A stretch of DNA of 64,000 nt from the NCBI GenBank assembly GCA_018873225.1, contig JAEILZ010000001.1, forward strand, positions 1,178,001-1,242,000, written 5' to 3'. The notes under the pieces were generated by a model. That model was not told the origin of the DNA, searched no databases, and saw only the letters and a list, made by a program, of their open reading frames with translations. Position 1 is the stretch's first letter, and each line of letters opens with the position of its first letter. The position numbers and the translations under genes were made by a program. Below are positions 47,282 through 59,313 of this stretch, piece by piece. The stretch is from [Phialemoniopsis] sp. UDSM-2020. Its lineage: Eukaryota > Ascomycota > Sordariomycetes > Thyridiales > Thyridiaceae.

Positions 47282-50135
47282 ATGATACTTACAACATCGA
47301 TGCATGATAGTGAAAGCGCGAAAATGAGGCCAATCAACTACCGGCTATCTATTTTCGATATCAAATTCTCACCCGCGTGGCGGTTTTCCGGATTAGTGGC
47401 TATAACAGCATCAGTTGCAGAACCAACTGCCGAGATCAAAATACATGCCACCGACCTTGATATTTCGAACGTACAGATCTCACAGAGCTCTCAAGATCCT
47501 GACCGTATGTGTTTCTTAAATTGGAACCTTCAGTCTTTTATTGGCTAATCCGTTTGCCTTGATCAGTTTTCTGCACATCTGTCAATGTTTCTGGCGGAAC
47601 CGACGGGTTGACATGCATCTCGCTGTCCAAAGAACTACAACCTGGCAATGTCTCAATTCTGATTGACTACCAAGCTTCTATCGGAAAATCTATGGGTGGT
47701 TTCTTCAGGGCCAGATACCGTTCACACTGCGAGTCGACAAGCCTCCTTCGCGATGGCAAAGAGTCGGTTCTCCTTGCAACCCACTTTGAGCCCTGCTATG
47801 CAAGATGGGCCTTTCCTTGTTTCGATGAGCCACACCTCAAGGCGACTTTTGACTTGATGATCGAGGCACCCAAGGAACTTACGACTCTCAGCAACATGCC
47901 GATAGCAAAGACAACCCAGCTATTCGGGTCAAAACAGCATCTTCACAGGGTGGAGTTTCAGCGAACGCCGGTCATGAGCACATACGTAGGTCCCATGTCG
48001 AGCTGGTATCTTCTTCCAACTGCTAAACAAATTATAGCTCCTTGTATGGGTCATCGGAGAGCTAGAATATGTCGAGGACTTCACTGATGATTACCACGGG
48101 GACATCAAAATACCAGTCCGCGTTTACACCCCTCTCGGCCTCAGTCAGCACGCCGCCTTCTCCCTGGAATGTGCTCACAAAGTACTTGATTTATTCCAGA
48201 AATTCTTCAAAGTGGCATATCCCATCCCAAAGAGCGACCATGTGGTCGTGCCCGAGTTTGTGAGCGGAGCCATGGAAAACTGGGGGCTGATCACCTACAA
48301 ACCCACCAAGATCTTGTTTGATCCTGAAGTGTCGAACAATCGCGTCATGGCTAAGGCAGCATACGTGGTCGCCCATGAACTGGCCCATCAATGGTTCGGG
48401 AACCTCGTGACAATGAGTAGTTGGTCCGAACTGTGGCTGAACGAGGGCTTTGCCACTTGGGCTGGTTACTATGCAGTGGATCATCTCTATCCTGGTAAGA
48501 ACTCCGTCTCAATAGTCGAGAGTAACCCGTTATAGATGAACTAACGAGTAGTTTCAAAGAGTGGAATATCTGGGGCCAGTACGTGGTATGTACTGCATCC
48601 GAATCGGGTGTCTCTCGTACACACCGGCATGACTAAATTCGCTGACGTCACACTTACAGTCAGAGATTTTAGACGACGTTCTCAGGCTCGACAGTTTACC
48701 TACTACCCACGCTATCGTGGCACGAGTGGAAGAAGAGAATGATGCCCAGCAAATGTTCGACGAGATCAGCTATTCCAAATCAAGCTCCATTATTCGCATG
48801 CTCGAAGCCGAGCTAGGGCACGACGCATTCTTCGAAGGCGTGTCTCGCTACCTCAACCGGCACGCATACCGAAATGTCACGTCACAAGATCTATGGGACG
48901 CTCTCAGCGAAGTGTCTGGGACAGACGTAGCGGGTTTGATGGACTCGTGGATACACACTCCAGGCTTTCCCGTAGTACAAGTCCTCAGCGCAAATGAGAA
49001 AACGGAGACCGCACAAAAGTCAGTGCTGGTGCACGCGTGTGCCAAAGACATTTGGAAAATACCTACAAAGTTGGGAATGAACGGAGACCCCGGGAGAACC
49101 AATCAATATCGCCTCGACAAAGACCACGTGGGCTACTTTTGCCTAGACTGTGGTCAGGGCGGACTGAAAGACATCGCCAATCACCTTTCAGACTTCACCT
49201 CGATCGATTTGAGCGGCATGATAGTTGACATGAAAAACTTGGTCAGAAATGGTTCGAGGCAAACGTGCGAGCTTCTTAATCTTATATGGGCTCTCAAGGA
49301 CTCCCGCGACTGCTTCGTTTGGATCTCTATCAGCCGCGCTTTGGCATTCCTATGTTCAATCTTCTCAGACGACATATCTATCATTCGGGGCCTCCGAGCA
49401 TACAATGAGGATCTGATCTCCAAGATCAAGCTTGAACTGCAATGGACCAAGGAGACAACAGCGTATACAGAACTGGAGCTGAGCAAGGCCGTAATAGGCT
49501 TGGCGTTTGCCAGTGGTGGTGACGATACCAGTGATCTCATCACACGGAAAGCAAGCCAATGCTTCGAGAATTGGAAAGTCGGCGCCGCAACCACACTATC
49601 GCCCAGTTTGCTTGGCAGTGTCCTGTCTGGCTGTTTGGGGAAAGGAACAGAGGCTGATTTTGAAGCAGTAAAGGCGGCCTTTGAGAAGGAGACAGTATTG
49701 GACGTGCAAGAGATCCTTCTCACGGCCATGGGCTCAGTCAACGACCCAAAGGTCGCTGAGAAGCTCCTCGACTGGGCGTTCCTCAGCGACAAATACCTTG
49801 ATCTTCAGCACCTCCATCTCCTTGGTGGCGCGCTAGGGCAGAACAATTCCTGCCGAATCGTCCAGTGGGAGTACGTGAAGCGAAACTGGTCAAGTGTATC
49901 GGCTAGGCTGTATGCCAACTCTGTTTGCCGTGACTGGTGGATCCAAGAGAGTCTCTGTCACTTTTCTGAGCTTGAACACGAGGAGGATATCCGAGTATTC
50001 TTTGCGCAAAATGCAGGCCCGGAGATCCGGAAGCCAGTCGAGCAGGTAACAGCGAACATCAGAAGAAACGCCACGTACAAGAGAGAGGCCAACGAAGACG
50101 TGTGCAAATGGCTGGCTGAGCATGGTTATCTTTAG
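47282..50135 (+). CDS. M1 family zinc aminopeptidase
   Basis: Five exons (47282-47504, 47567-47985, 48038-48494, 48560-48585, 48660-50135) encode 866 aa, the usual length for cytosolic fungal M1 enzymes (Ape2/Aap1, puromycin-sensitive aminopeptidase group). Exon 4 is only 26 nt. The exopeptidase motif reads SGAMENWG; the zinc site is HELAH in [15 protein letters not shown], with the third ligand in WLNEGFATW. The catalytic Tyr is probably in [10 protein letters not shown]. The second half is the helical ERAP1-C-like domain. No signal peptide is present. In-frame ATGs at 47282, 47300 and 47324 are all possible starts. It is divergent from a Zn2Cys6 gene, which may point to induced peptide use. 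Confidence 0.88.
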
Positions 50136-50557
50136 TTCAGCTATGGTAGCGTTACAAAGTTTAATAGAGTACTCGTTGTCGCGAACACTCCTTCTTGACT
50201 TGTATCTAGGATCATGGTAATCTGAGTTCATCGTTCTATAGGAACCCAGAACATGAGGGCTGCACAACCCCCTTGTGAACCTTAGTGAGAGGTGCTCAGG
50301 ATAAATAAGACGTCGCTGCGAGGTGTTGACCTGTATGGCTTTGAATAGTGGTATAACACTCCGCCCAGCAATCATACGTGACAAGGGGGTGCACAATTTA
50401 AAAGGGTATCTTTTCGAATACACAACCAAGAAAATCGGTCTTCAATATGCTCAATTGTTATTAAAGCGTAGTAATCAATGAATCGGGGAAAGCACGACGT
50501 GAAATAACTCGACCGTTCGGCAATCTCTGGAATCGTGCAAAAGAGACAACTTCAAAT
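50136..50557. other. convergent spacer with a diverged repeat
   Basis: This region lies between the ends of the M1 and NCS1 genes and includes the repeat at 50311-50388. A short inverted pair of C-run/G-run segments (TGCACAACCCCCTTGT near 50263 and ACAAGGGGGTGCAC near 50381) flanks that repeat. Confidence 0.45.
50311..50388 (+). repeat. copy of the segment at 17292-17370
   Basis: This segment aligns over about 78 nt with an intron/exon region of the Zn2Cys6 gene at 16657-18504; CTGCGAGGTGTTGACCTG plus TATGGC is the best core. Weak similarity also extends upstream (AGAGGTGCTCAGGATAAATA against the exon end and donor). It may be a decayed duplicate of a related gene or a shared mobile element. 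Confidence 0.5.
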
Positions 50558-52635
50558 CTACACAGCATGACCCTTCTCGGGCACAGCCATGTTCACACCT
50601 GTTTCCATGTCTCCCTTATTTTCGCCGTCTGGCCTAGAATGAATGACTTGCTCGGCTTCCACATTACGTTCGGGATACTGGTACGGGAAGACCAGCTGCA
50701 ATACGTATGCGAAGACAGCAGCTGCGGTCATTGAGTCTTGTCAGCAACCAATGTGTTCAAGCTGAGAAGTGGTAAAAACAGATCGGACTTACCGAGAACG
50801 AATCCAAGGAGGAAGCTCAGACTGAAAATGCGAGTGGCTCCGACACCGAGTTTCACGTTTGTGTTCACAGAAGCGACAAAGCCCGGCATACTAGGAACCA
50901 CCGCAAGCACCCAGGCAACCACCGTTCGCCAATTGACGCCATAGTGATACCAGTAGGCAGAGTGTTTTGATCCATCATAAAGGTCCGGTATAGCGAAAAC
51001 ACGTCTCTGTATGATCCAGAAGTGGACACACAGGAGTCCAATCATCGGGCCGAGAAACACGGCATACGCTGACAGCACAGACAGGAAACTAGATATTGTC
51101 AGCATGATGACTACACGAGCGGAAGAGAAATCCATGCGTGTCTTACGTTGAGCCTGTCGCAAGTTGCTGCCATGGATTCGGGACCACGGAAAGCGCGGCA
51201 AGAATGTAGGCTCCACGGCGGAGGTTGATGTACTTGGGGAGGATGCTTGCAACATCCAAACCTCCGGCGAGTACATTACCGACGACATTGATGGAGAGCT
51301 GGGATAGGATAAAGACCAGACCCAGAAAGAAGGTAGCAGCCCTGCCACCAGAGCCGTGCTGGTTCTGAATTTCGACGAATAAATCGGCCGGGTTCCATAG
51401 CGCTTCACCATGGCCATAACCTGGGGCAGATAGGTAGGAGTTAGTAAGGTAAAAACAAACAGATACTTTCGAAGTCAATATCTTGCAGCACTTACGTTGC
51501 TGCGTCGCGGCGGTTGTGACCACGCCGATAATGGCGACAGAACACGCGCTGATCATGAAGGATCCAGCCTGAGACCAAGTCACATGGCTGGGCTTCTTGG
51601 CGAAACGGGTGTAATCGTTCTGGTTGAGAATACCAGCAGAGATACTTCCGATGATGGACATCATACCACCGACCATCTTCCACCCAAGTTCCGATGAGGA
51701 GACGGTAGAGGTGCTATCGAAGATACTGCCGTAGCCAGAGCTCGTTCCGACTGCCCATCCTAGCAGGACAAAGAGAGTAATGAAGACCAGCAAGGAAGCG
51801 AAATGAAAGTATGGACGGAGTTGCTGGGGCCGAACCCAGATGAAGATGCAGCAGAGGACGTTGAAGATGATGTAGCCCATGAACTGCGCTGTGGTGATGC
51901 CGATGCCTTCGGGTAGAGTGTTTGGAATACGTTCGTCCAAGTCCATCCAGATCGAGCGGAGGCAAATATGTATCATTCGTCCGCCAATGACAGCTTGTAC
52001 ACCGTACCAGACAATCGAAGTGAGGATGCGGTTGAGAATCGGAAAGTATGAACCGTACATACCTAAGCCGTGTTAGCTAAGGCTCAATAAGACCATGGCA
52101 GAGAGAGCGGGAATGCTTCTTACCCCAAACACTCCGACAGACAATGGGAAATCCGAGGTGACTCTGGGCACCGGACACACTATTGAGCACGGCAAAGCTG
52201 GTAGCCATGGCTTGACCCAGGACAATGACTATGATAGCCTGCCAGAAGGTCAATCCAGCAGCCAGCAGCGCGGAGCCTGACTGGTAGCTGCTCATGTTCA
52301 AATTGACGCAGAACCATAATTCGACGAATTGTAGCGGACCTAAGTTTCATTGGGTTGTTCAGCGTCACGTATGGTCAACGTTCGCATTCTGAAGGAAGGT
52401 GGCAGTCGCACATACCCCAGGTCTGGCGCTCGACGGGCACTGGCCGAATATCCTCATTGCTCCATTGACTGGTGATCTCCTCTTCTGGTAAAGCAATTCG
52501 GCGGAGGGTTCTTTTGACTAGAGACGTCGTCATCTCGTCTTGATGATGTGGAGTGACTCTGCTTGGCCTGCTATGGTGAGAACCTCGAGCTTGATCAGTT
52601 GGTGTTTTCTCTGTACAATGCTTTCCATCATACAT
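50558..52635 (-). CDS. NCS1 nucleobase/hydantoin-type transporter (Fur/Mhp1 family)
   Basis: A multi-exon gene reads from about 52635 (or ATG 52533) to the stop at 50558. NCS1 hallmarks are WSNEDIRPVPVERQTWG at the N-terminus, LNMSSYQSGSALLAAGL in helix 1, and AGILNQNDYTRFAKKP, a signature of fungal Fur-type carriers. About twelve TM segments are visible, and the C-terminal tail is charged. The family imports uracil, allantoin, uric acid or, in bacterial Mhp1, 5-substituted hydantoins. It is divergent from a hydantoinase gene across 672 bp, which favours a hydantoin-like or related cyclic amide substrate. Intron borders in the first third are less certain. Confidence 0.85.
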
Positions 52636-53307
52636 GCAACAACACAATATAAAGCAGGATGGATGTGATAAATACTTGACCTAGGCGGTCACCTTCGTCC
52701 TAGGTGAACGCATGAGGTCTGGCCTTCAAACATATCACAAGATTTGTGTAATCTCCCTGAGAACGGAGATATCAGCACCCAAGATTCTCGAGGGGGCATG
52801 TCTGGCCGAGGTGGCGATAAGGCTTAACCATATTCGTCCAAGATCTGGGGTTTTGTATCCTTAGCGGCTCGTCTGTTATCTGGAAGTGGTGTGCGGGGGT
52901 TGCGTGATAGGGGGGACTCTAGCCTTATGATTAGCGTCTTGGTAATGCGCTGAACCGACCAAAGCCGGGGAAGGGCGACCCCTCTTTCATCAGATCAATA
53001 GATCGGGCAACCCTGGGCGAGTTGTTATCTACTCACAACGATACAGAGACGTGTAGGGACAAGACAAGCGGAGCTCGGAGAACATGATAAGTTGAGCAAG
53101 TATTATCCAACAGGCATGACCTTCGAATGTTTGGGTAAGGAACTTGCAAGTGACTAGCTATATTCGACGATTCTAGTGCTGCACAGGCGTTTCGTGGATA
53201 ACGAGCCCTCCATTTTCTAACCAGGTTTGCAGTCACGCATTGCCCCCTTTCTTACCATTGAGACATCTGGGGAGTCACAAAGTCTTCTAGCCCGCCCGTC
53301 ACACATA
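52636..53307. other. divergent promoter, NCS1 transporter / hydantoinase
   Basis: This 672-bp spacer contains no supported gene. Its position suggests joint control of transporter and enzyme. No perfect palindrome was recognised. Confidence 0.45.
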
Positions 53308-56300
53308 ATGACTGCAACGAAGTCCTACCGAATTGGTGTGGATGTTGGTAAGCCTCTCGCATTAATATAAGATGGGAAACCGGCAGCTGAATACTGACGA
53401 TTGACAATAGGGGGCACCAATACCGATTGCGTGGTTCTTCGTATGTCCCTTCTATGTCTTTAGGTTCTCTGCTCGCCTTGACTGACGTGGATGCTCTTGG
53501 CATGGTAGACATTGGTCAAAGCGAAGCCGAGAATCGGGGAATTTGTAGCACTTTCAAGACGCCGACGACGCCAGACGTGACAGATGGCATTGTCACGGCC
53601 ATTCAAGGCGCCTTGTCAAAATGTGACGTGTCTATCGACAGTGTTGCAGCCGTCATGATTGGCACAACCGTACGTACAATCCCACAGACCGTAGCTCCGT
53701 TTGAACCTTAGATTGGAGCCACTAACACCATGTCCAGCATTTCATCAACGCAGTTGTCCAAGCTGATGATACGAGCCTCAGTCGAGTTGCCGTAATGCGC
53801 ATCTGTGGACCTTACAGCAAAGAGAACCCAGCATTCTTGGATTTTCCTCCAATCCTAGCTCGACTGATGAAGGGCCATGTCTCCTACCTAGATGGAGGCC
53901 TTGAATGTACAATGGAATCTTTTTTTTTCTCTTCTTTTTTTTCTCTTTCTTTTTTTTCCTCTTCTTTTTTTTTCCTCTTTTTTTTTTCTTCTTTTTCTTT
54001 CTTCTCGTTTTTTTTCTCTGTTTCTTTTTTCCTTTGCTTTTACTTATTGCTTGCTAACTCGAATCTTACGGGGGTAGTTGATACCCGTGAGATCATGCCA
54101 CTCGACGAGCAGCAGATCAGAAACGAATGCAAAATCATCCGAGAGAAAGGACTAAACGACATTGCGATTGTGGGCATTTTCTCGCCGCTTGACACCAAGG
54201 GGACTCAAGAAGTTAGGGTCAAGCAGATTGTCCAAGAGGAAATCCCGGGAGCAGATGTCGTGTGCTCACGAGATAGTAAGTACTCAAGAATGCTCTTCCT
54301 CGTCGCCCTCTGATTCACCTACAAATTCACTCACACGTTTTCATAGTTGGCCAGCTGGGCTTTCTCGAAAGAGAAAACGCTACGATCCTGAATACATCCA
54401 TCCTCAAATTCGCCCGCACAACGATACGCGGCTTCAACCTGGCAATGAAATCGCTAGGACTATCTTGCCCTCTATTCCTAACACAGAATGACGGCACCGT
54501 CATCGACGCCGATGCGGCCGAGAGGGCCCCTATCAAGACCTTTTCTAGCGGTCCCACCAACTCGATGACGGGTGCGGCGTATCTTGCAGGACTAGATACC
54601 TCGCGGGGCAAAATGCCGAATGCTCAGGTCATCGTGGCTGATATCGGTGGCACAACCACGGACGTCTGCGCTCTGTAAGTTGCGATACCTCCCCACACAA
54701 CGGTCCATGCACTTCGTGGCTGACCAGAGTGGGTATGCAGACTGCCATCTGGCTATCCCAGGCAGGCCGGAACATGGGTTGAGGTCGGCGGAGTGAGAAC
54801 TGCCTTTCCTATGCCCGAAGTCGTCTCTGTCGCGCTTGGTGGCGGGACCTTGGTAGAAGAAGTGGCTGGTGATCGGATCGTGGTTGGTCCTGAGTCTGTC
54901 GGTCATAGACTGACTCAAGAAGCGCTCGTCTTTGGCGGAGAAAGGCTGACGACTACAGGTGCGTCTCTGCAGCCCGTAGTTCTATGTGGTCGCTGGCTGT
55001 ACCCGTCTTTCACTGACATGTGGTGTGACAGACATTGTGGTGGCAGCCGGCAAGGCTGACATCGGAGACGCCAGCAAGGTCAAAGACATTTCCCCGGAAG
55101 TGATTACGAAGGCCAGAACCAGCATGAAGAAGATTCTGGAGGATGCCATTGATAGCATGAAGCTAAGTGCTGACCCAGCCGTGGTCATTATCGTTGGAGG
55201 AGGGAGTATTGTCAACATCGACCCTTTGGAAGGTGTGAGCGAGCTTATTCGACCCCAGTGAGTACCGCCTGTCGTTTTCTTGATGGACATAATCGAGTTG
55301 GAAATGTTTCAGAACTGATCCAAGGGATATTGCACAGATTCCATGACTGTGCGAATGCTGTTGGAGCAGCCATCGCGAAAGTGTCTGGCTCGATCGATGT
55401 TGTCAAGGTCATGGAAGGACTCAATGAGGAAGATGTAGTCAACTCAGTATGCGAAGAGGCAAAGCAACGCGCGATTGAAGCAGGTGCCGACCCGGCAACG
55501 GTCAAGATTATTGAGCTTGACAACATGCCTCTGCAATACGTCCAGATGCGCGCAAACCGCATCCTGGCACGTGCTGTGAGTTTCATTACTTCCTAGAACC
55601 ATTGACTCAGTTCTTAACCGATGGTAACAATGTAGGCTGGAAACCTGGCAACTGACAAGCTTGCTCCTACAACAAACGGCGACGGACCTCACGAGAAACC
55701 GCTGATTAATACCTGGACTCGATCCAAACGGACGACAGCTAACGCCGAGAAGGACCCAAAAGACTTCATTGTAAGCCCATCTGCGCTTGTTGAAATCACA
55801 ACGTATCGTCCCGAAGTCGACAAGAACGGCACATGGTGGGTGTCCGAGGTTGACTGCGAGTTCCTCGCTATGGGCTGCAGCATACTTGCCTGTGGTGGCG
55901 GCGGTCCAGGATACATGTGCTACATGGCGGCACGAGCAGCTATTCAGGAGGGCCATCGATTACCCATCGTGGACATCGAGACGCTCCCTGAAGAGGGATA
56001 TGTCATGGGCAGTATTTCCTACGGGTAAGTAGAAGCTACGCAAATAAACATGTCGATGCAAGTGCTAATAGCTGCGGATCAGTGCGCCCACCGTCACTCT
56101 CGAGAGAATACCCAGTGGTACCGAAGCTAAAGATGCAACTGATGCTTTGCTCACATGTCATCCGGGACTCAAGATGGCAGCTCAGATTGCGGTATGTGCC
56201 CATACTAGCTGGTGCATTCACTCGGTATCAATCGTCCCCGTTGTTGACAATGATGCAGATCGAGATTGGAGGCATGAACGGGATTCGCCCACTGCTGACC

Positions 56301-57298
56301 GGCATCCACTACGATGTTCCAACGATCGACGGAGACTTCATGGGACGCGCGTATCCGCGCCTGTATCTCCTCACCCCTTACTTATACGGCATGAGTGCAA
56401 CGCCGTGCACACAGAGTGACGGCATGGGCAACGTCGTCACGGTGAACAAGAGCGCCAACATGCACAAGCTCGAGAAGATCCACCGCAAAGCAGGCAACGA
56501 GCTCGGCCTCTTCAGCCAGATGGTCATCCCGCCCATGACAATCAAAGAGGCCAAGCATGTCGGCACACTCGGTACCACTTCGCTTGCGTGGTACATCGGC
56601 CGGGCGGTCTATCTCGCGCGCCAACAGAACACAAGCATCACCAAAGCAATCGTAAGCCTTGTCTCTACTCGATCATCTCACATGTCGGTTGCAGAGTTAT
56701 GATCCCTCGCTAATTAGTATGGCGCAAACTCTGTAGGTTGAAGCAAACCCATCCGGACGTATCCTGTACACAGGCAAGATCATAAGCCTTCAGCGCCACG
56801 TCTCCGCAGGGGGCTACACGGAAGGAACTGTGCGCCTCAAGCCGCTGGCGGACGACGAGCAGGAGTACGGCGATTCTGCTTCTACGGAAGCCCGTGACAT
56901 GGTTCTGCCCTTCCAGAATGAGTACCTGTATGCTGAGTTGATCGATCGTGATCAGCCTACGCGCAGTGCGGATAGACCGCGAGGCGAGATCCTGTGCACA
57001 GTTCCGGATCTGATCTCTTTGATTGGAGCGGACGGTTATGCCCTTGGTACGCAAGACCTGAGGTACGGAGTGAGGGTCAGCGTGGTTGCGTTTGTCGCTC
57101 ACCCTCATTGGTAAGTGATAGCGTCATCCAAACCTGATGGTTGATCTGAGAGGCTGACTTTGCTATTGTAGGTACACCCCACAGGGCATCCGCATAGGTG
57201 GGCCGAAGGAATTTGGGTATGATGACCTGGACTTCATTTCACTAGGCTCACCTTACTACGAACCCAAGAGAGTTACGCAAGAGTTTAGGCCTGAATAG
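53308..57298 (+). CDS. hydantoinase A / DUF917 fusion protein
   Basis: Fourteen exons (first 53308-53347, last 57172-57298) join in frame to 999 aa. The N-terminus RIGVDVGGTNTDCVVL is the ATP-binding phosphate-1 motif of the hydantoinase/oxoprolinase N-terminal domain. VIVADIGGTTTDVCALL starts the hydantoinase A domain, with SVALGGGTLVEEV and ADPAVVIIVGGGSI after it. From about residue 590 a DUF917 (S-Me-THD-like) module follows: MGCSILACGGGGPGYMCY, then EIGGMNGIRPLLTG and MATPC-like sequence. The fusion is a known fungal and bacterial architecture; members open hydantoin or 5-oxoproline-like rings with ATP. The neighbouring NCS1 carrier supports such a substrate. Intron 4 (53907-54077) is unusually long and T-rich; the others are 55-70 nt. 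Confidence 0.9.
53919..54041 (+). repeat. T-rich (polypyrimidine) tract inside a hydantoinase intron
   Basis: Almost 120 consecutive bases are T or C on the coding strand, with only a few G. The tract lies in a 171-nt intron (GTACAA donor, GGGTAG acceptor) and is followed by TTGCTAAC, a branch-point match. It looks like simple-sequence expansion of the intron's polypyrimidine tract. Confidence 0.8.
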
Positions 57299-57873
57299 CC
57301 GGTGAAGGAATTGGAGGAAGCGGAAACCGAGTGTAAATGTGAGCACGTTCAGAGTCTCAGGTCTTTATTAGGGGGTGATGCCGACGTCGACATGTAGCTG
57401 GGACGCGTTTCGCGGCCAGGCTAAACCCACCAAACCACTTTAATCTCAGTCCTCTTATTACAGGGTCTTATCAGCACCTGCTTTCCTTTTAATGTGCCTC
57501 AACTATAAAGTGATCAACCATGATTATCCCACTGCCTGAATATTAATTCCTGAGCAGTAATGTATCGTTCAGTCCGTTCGTAATTTCAGTAGACGATGAT
57601 CCCAAATGTCAACCCACTTGTGAGGCTGGTGATGACATGTAATCAAGTGGCCTCATCAGTCCCACTTGTCATGGAGTTTGGCTTTGGCAATTACTAAGCT
57701 GAGAGTTTATCTCGGTGTGACGGAGCGACTTTCGCTTCACGATTGCATAATCAGGCTTCCTGCGACTCGTTTTCAGATTCATGAAAGGACTTGTTCAAGA
57801 TTTCCACCTCTTGTGCCTTTCTAGAAGCATAACATCGACTTGAGAGCCGCGCCAGTCCGACACGCCTTGCACC
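57299..57873. other. intergenic with a dispersed repeat copy
   Basis: No gene is supported. A partial copy of the dispersed repeat lies at 57495-57540 on the minus strand. Confidence 0.45.
57495..57540 (-). repeat. dispersed repeat, copy 3 (partial)
   Basis: On the minus strand this copy shares AGTGGGATAATCATGG with copy 1 and continues with matching AGTTGAGG-type sequence, so it corresponds to about 8516-8561. Confidence 0.5.
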
Positions 57874-58920
57874 ATGCCAGACTCGCGCAAAGTCCGCTCC
57901 GTGTTCGTCACCGGTGCCAACGGCTTCATTGGCAACGCAGTATGCCGATCCTTCGTGCGTGCTGGCTGGATAGTGTACGGGCTTGTGCGGAAGCCAGAGG
58001 CCGTGTCAGAGCTTGCACTGGAAGAAATCACTCCCGTGCTCGGGTCGCCTGGAGATCGGTCTTTTCTCCCTTCCCTCCTACAGCGACAGCCGGCCTTCGA
58101 CGCCATTGTCTCCGTTACAGAGCAATGGCCCGACTATGAAAGCCACTTTATTGAGGTCTTGGCTTTGATTCAAGAACTCGCCGACTCGAGCAACGCCCAC
58201 GGCGTCCGGCCGCTCGTCATCTTTAGCTCGGGCTGCAAGGATTATGGCACGACTGACCTGGCCGACTCGCCCAGCCTCGCGCCTCATACCGAGGAGTCGC
58301 CGCTCAACGCTCCCAGTCTATTAAAGGCACGGACTGTCAATGCACTCAAGATCTTCGAACAGCAGGACTCATACGATGGGGTCATTATGCGTCCAACTAC
58401 TGTGTATGGCCGAAGTGGTAGTTTCTATGGCCTCATCCTCGACTTGGCTCGCCGTGCAAAGGAGAACAATACACCCCTCAGGCTTCCAGCTCCCGCAAAG
58501 TCAATCATGCATGGCACGCACGTCGACGACTGTGGCGATGCATACGTGGCCGTTGCCGAGGCTGATCGCAGTAAGGTTACAGGCCAGTCGTATAACGTAT
58601 CCGGACGGCGCTACGAGACGGTAGAGGAAGTTGCGAATGCCCTGGTACAAGAGTACAGTTTGGAGAACGGTGTTGTATACGAACCAAGCCAGTCATCTGG
58701 CAATGCGCCATTTGATCCATTGGTTCTGCTCACCAACTTTTCCCAGTGGGTGGGAAGTGACAAGATCAGAAAAGAGCTTGGATGGAAAGACCGCCGACCT
58801 CTCTTCTCCGAGAATGTGGCCTCTTATCGCGTTGCCTATGAGGAGTTTGTCAAACTCGGCTTAGGAAACACGCAACAAATCGGGGAAAATAGCCTGACGG
58901 AGAGATTGGGGAAAGTATAG
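57874..58920 (+). CDS. extended SDR / NAD-dependent epimerase-like protein
   Basis: A single exon encodes 348 aa. VFVTGANGFIGNAV is the TGxxGxxG Rossmann motif at residues ~10-23. IMRPTTVYGRSGSFYG and HVDDCGDAYVAVAEA are typical of extended SDRs (the epimerase/dehydratase group). The usual catalytic Tyr-x-x-x-Lys is not evident: the equivalent stretch reads APSLLKARTVNAL, with Leu where Tyr is expected. This resembles atypical SDRs and NmrA-like proteins, so binding or regulation rather than catalysis is possible. It lies 575 bp after the hydantoinase gene on the same strand; a functional link is not shown. Confidence 0.82.
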   Translation: MPDSRKVRSVFVTGANGFIGNAVCRSFVRAGWIVYGLVRKPEAVSELALEEITPVLGSPGDRSFLPSLLQRQPAFDAIVSVTEQWPDYESHFIEVLALIQELADSSNAHGVRPLVIFSSGCKDYGTTDLADSPSLAPHTEESPLNAPSLLKARTVNALKIFEQQDSYDGVIMRPTTVYGRSGSFYGLILDLARRAKENNTPLRLPAPAKSIMHGTHVDDCGDAYVAVAEADRSKVTGQSYNVSGRRYETVEEVANALVQEYSLENGVVYEPSQSSGNAPFDPLVLLTNFSQWVGSDKIRKELGWKDRRPLFSENVASYRVAYEEFVKLGLGNTQQIGENSLTERLGKV

Positions 58921-59313
58921 AACCTGGAAACTCACTACTGTAGTCAGACGTCTCCTGGCATGACACCCATGCTTTCTGACTTACCTTATTGTTCGAAGCC
59001 AGCCTAGGAGGCATGAGTTGATGTTAAGTTACAAAATTCAATGTCTTATCTTGAGTTCTGGGTGTCATTTATCATGCGCTCGCTGATGGCCCCCATTTTT
59101 TGTGCTGTTGGCTGCAAGGGCTGAAAGGAAACATTCGATTGGATTGATATGAGGTCCCAACCAACAGCAGGTTCGTACTCGTCCTTTGCTCATGTGAAAC
59201 ACAATGTTCCTGTCGAAAAGATTCTCATGTCAGGCCAGATTGATATTGGTATTCAGCACTCCTACGAATTCTTACCATAAGTGACCGTGTCCTCTTCGAA
59301 TGGAACGACAGCT
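58921..59313. other. intergenic, nothing recognised
   Basis: This 393-bp spacer contains only short frames and should include the promoter of the DUF7730-like gene. Confidence 0.4.

Noticed and set aside
53892..54077. Phe/Leu/Ser-rich open frame through the T-rich tract
   Set aside because: It is the translation of an intron polypyrimidine tract. Splicing 53906 to 54078 restores hydantoinase family sequence, so the peptide is not real.
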